From: Conus ventricosus
Lineage: Eukaryota > Mollusca > Gastropoda > Neogastropoda > Conidae
DNA: 10,000 nt
Assembly: GCA_018398815.1 (NCBI GenBank)
Contig: CM031611.1
Location: 80,152,495 to 80,162,494, forward strand
Direction: 5' to 3'
Shown: positions 5,758 to 10,000 of the stretch, piece by piece
Numbering within the stretch: the stretch's first letter is position 1
Layout: each line of letters starts with the position of its first letter
The notes under the pieces: model-generated
Told to the model about the DNA's origin: nothing
Seen by the model: only the letters and a program-made list of their open reading frames with translations
Databases searched by the model: none
Made by a program: the position numbers and the translations under genes

Positions 5758-5952
5758 GAAAAAGGGAGAGAGAGAGAGAGAAGAGAGAGGGAGAGGGAAA
5801 AGAGAGAGAGAGAGGAGAGAGAGAGAGGAAGGACAGCGGGACAGAGAGAGAGCAGAGAGAGAGGGGAGAGAAAAGGGAAAGAGCCAGAGAGGGGAGAGAG
5901 GGAAGAGAGAGGGAGAGAGAGGAGAGGGGGGGAGAGACAGAAAGACAGACAG
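5758..5952. repeat. GA-rich homopurine block, right arm and extension
   Basis: GA and GGA mixtures for nearly 200 bp, ending in (GACA)n near 5937-5952. Only its first 45 bp or so have a pyrimidine partner at 5704-5750. Confidence 0.93.
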
Positions 5953-6372
5953 ACTGACGGGCCCGCCGCCCGAGGGAAAAGACAAGAAAAGACGAGAGAA
6001 AAAGAGGGGGGATTTGGGGAAGAAAAACCGGTTTGTGTTTTATTGAAGGGGGTTCTAAAACCCAATTTTACCAACCAAGGTCGACGACCCCGGTGTATTT
6101 TCAGGGAGGTTTTAATTTGGAATCTGAAAATTTAACCCGACGAAAAAGGCACCTGTAGAAACGGAAAAAAAACGGGCCGTGTTTTTAAAAGTAGATTTTT
6201 GTGTCAGCACGTCCAACCCCCAGGGGCTGGAGTCCAGGAAGGATGGGGGACTCCCGTGAAATGTGGACCCGGAGACAGATGGATTTCATTTGACTGCCAT
6301 TTAAACTTTTCACCCCTTTTTCAGGGTGAAAGGCTTCGACTGGGAAAGATAGGGGCAGGCGGACAACACCCT
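5953..6372. other. Gene-free, homopolymer-rich spacer
   Basis: No coding frame with protein-like composition is visible. Runs such as GGGGG, AAAAA and TTTTT are frequent. An isolated CAGGGGCTGGAGTCCAGGAA stretch near 6221-6240 has normal complexity, but I do not recognise it. Confidence 0.5.
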
Positions 6373-6573
6373 AGAGAGAGGGGAGAGAGAGGAGGGGAAA
6401 GAGAAGAGGAGTGGAGAAGGAGGGGAGAAGAGAAGAGGAGAGGGGGAGAGAGAGAGGGGGGGGGGAGAGAGGGGGGGAGAGAGAAAAGGAGGAGAGAGAG
6501 AGAGGGGAGAGAGAAAAAGGAAGAGAGAAAAGAGGAAAGGAGAGAGATGAGAAAAAGGGGGAGAGAGAGAGAG
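6373..6573. repeat. GA-rich homopurine block
   Basis: About 200 bp of GA, GGA and AAGG mixtures, including G8-G9 runs near 6457-6466. It is the third such block in the right half of the window. The apparent coding frames are Arg-Glu or Ser-Leu-Pro artefacts. Confidence 0.93.
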
Positions 6574-6659
6574 TTTCCCAAAACCCCACGGGGCCAAAGT
6601 GAGAAAAATCTGCGAGTGTACCTTTTCCCCTGACTCCCAATACCCTCTGACTTTAAAAA

Positions 6660-6667
6660 CCCCCCCC

Positions 6668-6702
<35 letters not shown>
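6660..6702 (-). repeat. Poly-C tract, C34 (G run on the minus strand)
   Basis: C8, a single T at 6668, then 34 C bases. It is G-quadruplex-prone on the minus strand and i-motif-prone on the plus strand. Confidence 0.92.
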
Positions 6703-6703
<1 letters not shown>

Positions 6704-7075
6704 CTTCCCGACAAGCATGGGTTTAATCCGGAAGCGGTTGTAGAACGGCGCGGGGGCTCAGGGGTTTGGAGTTCCCAAAATTCCCCGCAGTTCCGCATGC
6801 AAATTTCGAATCCCAGAAAAAAAAATCTGCCGTTTTCGCTGTGCGTGTATTAATAGTGGGTTGTTCTGCGGTAAAGGGGTTTTTTTAGAGATAGTCCCCT
6901 ACCCCCAACTGCCCCGGGAAAGGGGAAAAATCTCCTTTGCCATTTTTGCCTTTTTTTAAGTTAAAAGGGTTAAAAGGTTAAATTTGCAAAAACTTTCTCC
7001 CTGAGGTGGTAAAACTGTGGGGGAAAAAAATACAGAGTTTTCCCCGGGGCCCCGGATCCCCCCGGACAAACGGAG
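6703..7075. other. Gene-free, homopolymer-rich spacer
   Basis: No gene is visible. TTAAAAGGGTTAAAAGGTTAA at about 6960-6980 is a small direct repeat. GC-only palindromic stretches such as CCCCGGGGCCCCGG occur near 7042-7055. Confidence 0.5.
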
Positions 7076-7107
7076 CCCCCCCCCACCCCCCCCCCCCCCC
7101 TTCCCCC
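7076..7107. repeat. Poly-C tract with A and TT interruptions
   Basis: C9, A, C15, TT, C5. It is the second long C run in the right half of the window. Confidence 0.9.
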
Positions 7108-7139
7108 TTTAAACCCTTTGCTGAATGTAATTTACGAAC

Positions 7140-7710
7140 TTTTTGGTAAAACTATGAGGGGAAAAACCTTTGATGACCTTATCTCCCTAGCCCAACTGAC
7201 CTTCCCCTTTGGGACAACGACATTCTTTCTAACTGGAGATGGTTTCCATTGTGGTTTGTGTAAATTGTCTACATTACACTAAAAATTTTGGGTTTTTGAC
7301 AAGAGACGGCTAAAACAAAAAAGTAAAACGACGGGTTTTTTAGCACACAAAACGGGTTTTTGTTTTCACGCTAAAAAGGGCCCTTTTAGTTCTGTGTATC
7401 TGATACACCCGTTTTTCCCCTTTGGGGATAAGATACTGATGACCCTTTCATTCCCTTTTATTTAATAAAAACTAGTGGGAAAAAAAAAAAGGGTTTCTTT
7501 GGGAACAAACTCCCTTTTAACATGTGCCGGTCATCGTAAAATTTTGGAGTTAAAATTTGTCGCTATAACAAGATCCCATAACAGTCAACGAGTTTTGTGG
7601 GATAACAGAGCGGTCCTTTTTTAAACCAAAAAACTTCCCTATAATAGGCACCAGTCATTAAAGCCCTGCTGGGATACAAAAGTCCCTTTTTTCGCACCCA
7701 AAACGTTTTG
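7140..7710 (+). repeat. Possible degenerate ~60-72-bp tandem repeat
   Basis: GTGGGA-like words occur at 7475, 7597 and 7669 with a weaker GGAGTT at about 7536, so spacing is near 61, 61 and 72. Before two of them stands a CAGTCA/GGTCAT word (7523, 7582, 7652). After them comes a pattern of TCCCTTTTTT or GGTCCTTTTTT, then ACCAAAAAACTTCCC or GAACAAACTCCC. TATGAGGGGAAAAACC near 7154 may be a further copy. Alignment is only approximate because homopolymer lengths vary. Confidence 0.4.
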
Positions 7711-7940
7711 GGGACATTTAAATTTTTTCAACCCAGGGGGGGTAAAAAAATACGGTTTTTTTGTGAAAGTGCACTGCCCCCACATGATCATAATATTGCG
7801 TGCCTGGCGGGGAAAAAGACAGGTTTTGTAAACCAACTTCTAAGATCGTATTACAGTTTAAAGCGCTCCCCAAACCCGGGCTTTTTGAAAATCAAACATA
7901 CGTTCCCCCAAACCCCTTTGATTTCAGAAGTGGTTTGGGG
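7711..7940. other. Gene-free spacer left of the 30-bp array
   Basis: Homopolymer-rich sequence with a normal-complexity patch, CACATGATCATAATATTGCG, near 7781-7800. The short frames that run through it continue into the adjacent array and show no domain. Confidence 0.5.
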
Positions 7941-9330
7941 GCCCCCGTCTGTTTAAAAAACGTGGAAGGGGGGCCCCGTCGTTAAAAGAGTGGGTGGGGG
8001 GCCCGTTGTTTAAAGAGTGGAAGGGGGGTCCCGTCTGTTTAAAGACGTGGAAAAGGGGGTTCCCGTTGTTTAAAACGTGGAAGGGGGGCCGTCTGGGTTA
8101 AAAAAACCCTGGAAAAGGGGGTTTTGTTGTTTAAGACGGGGGAAGGGGGGGCCCCGTCTGTTTAAAAAAGTGGAAGGGGGCCCCGTCCCGTTTAAAGACG
8201 TGGGGGGGTTCCTGTCTGTTTAAAGACGTGGAAAGGGGGGGCCCCCTCTGTTAAAAGACGTGGGGGGGCCCTGTCTGTTTAAAAACGTTTTGGGAAAGGG
8301 GGGGGTGTCTGTTAAAAACCCTGGAAAAGGCTCCCGTCTGTTAAAAGACGGGGAAGGGGGTCCTGTCTGTTAAAAGACGTGGAAGAGGGTCCTGTCTGTT
8401 TAAAAACGCGGGAAAGGGGGGCCTTCCCGTTTTTAAAAGCGTGGGGGGGGTCCTATCTGTTAAAATAGGGGGGAAAGGGGGTCCCGGGCTGTGCTTAAAG
8501 ACGTGGAAAAGGGGGGCTGCTGTTAAAAGAAGTGGAAGGGGGCCTGTCTGTTAAAAGACGTGGGAAAGGGGTCCCGTCTGTTTTTAAAAAAAGTGGAAAG
8601 GGGGGCCCCGTTGTTTAAAGGGCGTGGGGGGGTTCCTGTCTATTTAAAGACGTGGAAAGGGGGGCCCTTTTCTGTTAAAAAACGTGGAAGGGGATCCCGT
8701 CTGTTAAAGACGTGGGAAAGGGGGGCCCATTTTTTAAAAAACGTGGAAGGGGGTCCCGTCTGTGTTAAAAACCCTGGAAGGGGGGCCGGGTTTTAAAAAC
8801 GTGGAAAGGGGGGGGCCCCGTTGTTTAAAAGGGGTGGAAAGGGGGCCCTGTCTGTTTTAAAAAAATGGAAGGGGTCCCGTTGTTTTAAAAACGTGGAAAG
8901 GGGACCCCGTCTGTTTTTTAAAAACGTGGAAGGGGACCCTGTCTGTTTTAAAAAGTGGGAAAGGGGGTCCCGTTTTGTTTAAAGGGCGTGGAAGGGGGGG
9001 CCTATTTTAAAAGCGTGGGGGGGGTTATGTTGTGCTAAAGACGTGGAAGGGGGGTTGTCTGTTTTTAAAAAAGGGAAGGGGGCCCGTCTGGGTTTTAAAA
9101 GGCGTGGAAAGGGGGCCCTGTCTGTTAAAAGACGTGAAAAAGGGGGGCCCGTTTAAGACCCCTGGGGGGGGGGATCCTGCTGTTTAAAAGCGTGGAAAGG
9201 GGGCCCCGTCTGTTTTAAAAAAACGTGGAAGGGGGGGCCTGTCTGTTAAAAGAGTGGAAGGGATCCTGTATGTTTAAAAGAGTTGGGAAAGGGGTCCCGT
9301 CTGTTAAAAAACGTGGAAAGGGGGGGCCTG
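7941..9330 (+). repeat. ~30-bp tandem array, about 46 units
   Basis: The unit reads GTCTGTTTAAA, then AGACGTGGAA, then a G run and a short C run. Anchors in the first part fall at about 7947, 7977, 8004, 8033, 8065, 8091, 8125, 8156, 8185, 8213, 8246, 8273, 8307, 8336, 8364 and 8393, a spacing of 26-34 bp. The array continues with the same rhythm to about 9330. Within a unit, GTCT and AGAC can pair around TTTAAA, and GGGGCCCC is self-complementary. Most variation between units is in run lengths of A, G, C and T rather than base substitutions. Because 30 is divisible by three, spurious frames with a ten-residue repeat (Leu-Lys-Thr-Trp-Lys-Gly-Gly-like) appear, for example at 8560-8796. Confidence 0.93.
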
Positions 9331-9690
9331 GGCTGCCCAATTTCCCTTTTTTTTCCAAAAATGCTGCGGTTTGTGCATTGGCCCACCAGTTAAAATTTAT
9401 TTCAAAACCCGCTCTTACAATGGGTTTTGAAAAAAAGCAAAAAAGACAAAAAAAACAACGCCTCCCCCAAACCCCACCCCAAAAACGGGCCCCCCCAAAA
9501 AGGGCATACACATCGTTTATTGCCAACCCAATCCCCCCCCCCCCGCCCTTCCCTCAATCCCCCTCGGTCTCTGTTCCCCCCCCTTTTAACCCGCTAGTCA
9601 GACCCCTTTAAAACGTCCCATCAATCCCCCCCCCCCCCAGAACCCCGGGCTCCCCAACCCCCTCCCCCTTTTGTTTTCAAAGAATCTTTC
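9331..9690. other. Gene-free, C- and A-homopolymer-rich stretch
   Basis: Long C runs (about 9534-9544, 9576-9584 and 9628-9639) alternate with A and T runs. TTTAAAACGTCCC at about 9608-9620 recalls the TTTAAAACGTGG word of the adjacent array and may be a stray unit. No gene is visible. Confidence 0.5.
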
Positions 9691-10000
9691 CCCTTTCAAG
9701 GAAATGAAGGGAAACGTCGAGATCAACGGCCACAGAAGCCGGTCAAACGCGCCCCGTCCATACTTCCCGCAACTGTTTGGGGCCCCTTTCCCCCAGGCCC
9801 GAAAGGCCCGGGGGCCAAAAGAAAAACCCTTATCCCGGGTGCCGCCTTTGGGGACCCGGGGGCTGGATCGATGGGGTCTCGTGACCGGGGTTTTAAAAAG
9901 GACGGGTTAGAGCGGTGAGAAGGGTGCGACAGTGTGAGGTACGGGTTTGTGAGTATTTCAGATGAGGAAGATTTTGTGTGGAGAGCTGGAAATCTCATCA
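9691..10000. other. Right-end sequence, no recognised gene
   Basis: From about 9700 complexity rises, and after about 9900 homopolymers become ordinary (GTTAGAGCGGTGAGAAGG and onward). A minus-strand frame at 9723-9998 is open for 91 codons. It is rich in Pro, Ser, Gly and Arg, crosses GC homopolymers and shows no domain, so it is not called a gene. It runs almost to the window edge, so an exon cannot be excluded from this window alone. Confidence 0.4.

Noticed and set aside
8560..8796. 78-codon frame with a ten-residue periodic peptide
   Set aside because: The period follows from a 30-bp tandem unit being divisible by three. The frame breaks whenever run lengths change, and no start or domain context is present.
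7941..9330. CRISPR array with ~30-bp repeats
   Set aside because: Units abut with no unique spacers, so it is a simple tandem array.
9723..9998. 91-codon minus-strand frame at the right end
   Set aside because: Pro/Ser/Gly/Arg-rich with GC homopolymers and no domain. Kept only as a note, because the window edge prevents a firm decision.

Overview
This looks like non-coding animal DNA, most probably lophotrochozoan and perhaps a marine mollusc. The grounds are long CA/GT, GA and AAG microsatellites, very long G homopolymers, an interspersed repeat ending in a GGAC/AGAC-type tail, and no compact gene organisation. The taxon is inferred from repeat style only. I find no protein-coding gene, tRNA, rRNA or CRISPR array that I can support. 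The long open frames are translations of simple repeats (Cys-Val, Thr-His, Arg-Glu, Ser-Leu, poly-Gly, poly-Pro) or of tandem units whose length is a multiple of three.

Layout. Positions 1-545 hold a GT tract, an AAG/A tract, a near-perfect palindrome and a G-quadruplex-prone G tract. Positions 546-1094 hold three head-to-tail copies of a roughly 209-bp element with an internal palindrome and a GGAC/AGAC tail; the first copy lacks its 3' third. A 31-nt hairpin follows at 1128-1158. A CA/CG alternating tract (1332-1529), a GA tract (1627-1817) and an uninterrupted G40 (1900-1939) come next. Positions 1940-2520 show no gene.

The most structured part is 2521-4720, a minisatellite complex. Its left part (about 2596-3110) is built of roughly 44-bp monomers that look like a four-monomer higher-order repeat. 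Its core (about 3744-4600) is a younger array of about 16 units of roughly 53 bp. The same distinctive monomer is seen at both outer edges (2525-2548 and 4589-4611). The complex is interrupted at about 3115-3470 by sequence carrying a hammerhead-like motif next to a poly-A/ACAA tract, possibly the end of a Penelope-like retroelement.

Positions 4721-9900 are dominated by homopolymer-rich, ragged sequence: a G32 tract, three GA-rich blocks (one mirrored by a CT block), a C34 tract, a degenerate repeat of about 60-70 bp, and a large array of roughly 30-bp units (7941-9330). The homopolymer excess begins near 4360 inside the 53-bp array and fades only near 9900. This suggests that part of the texture may be poor consensus sequence rather than biology.

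No genes act together here. The content is repeat biology: satellite turnover, structure-forming DNA and probable mobile-element remnants.
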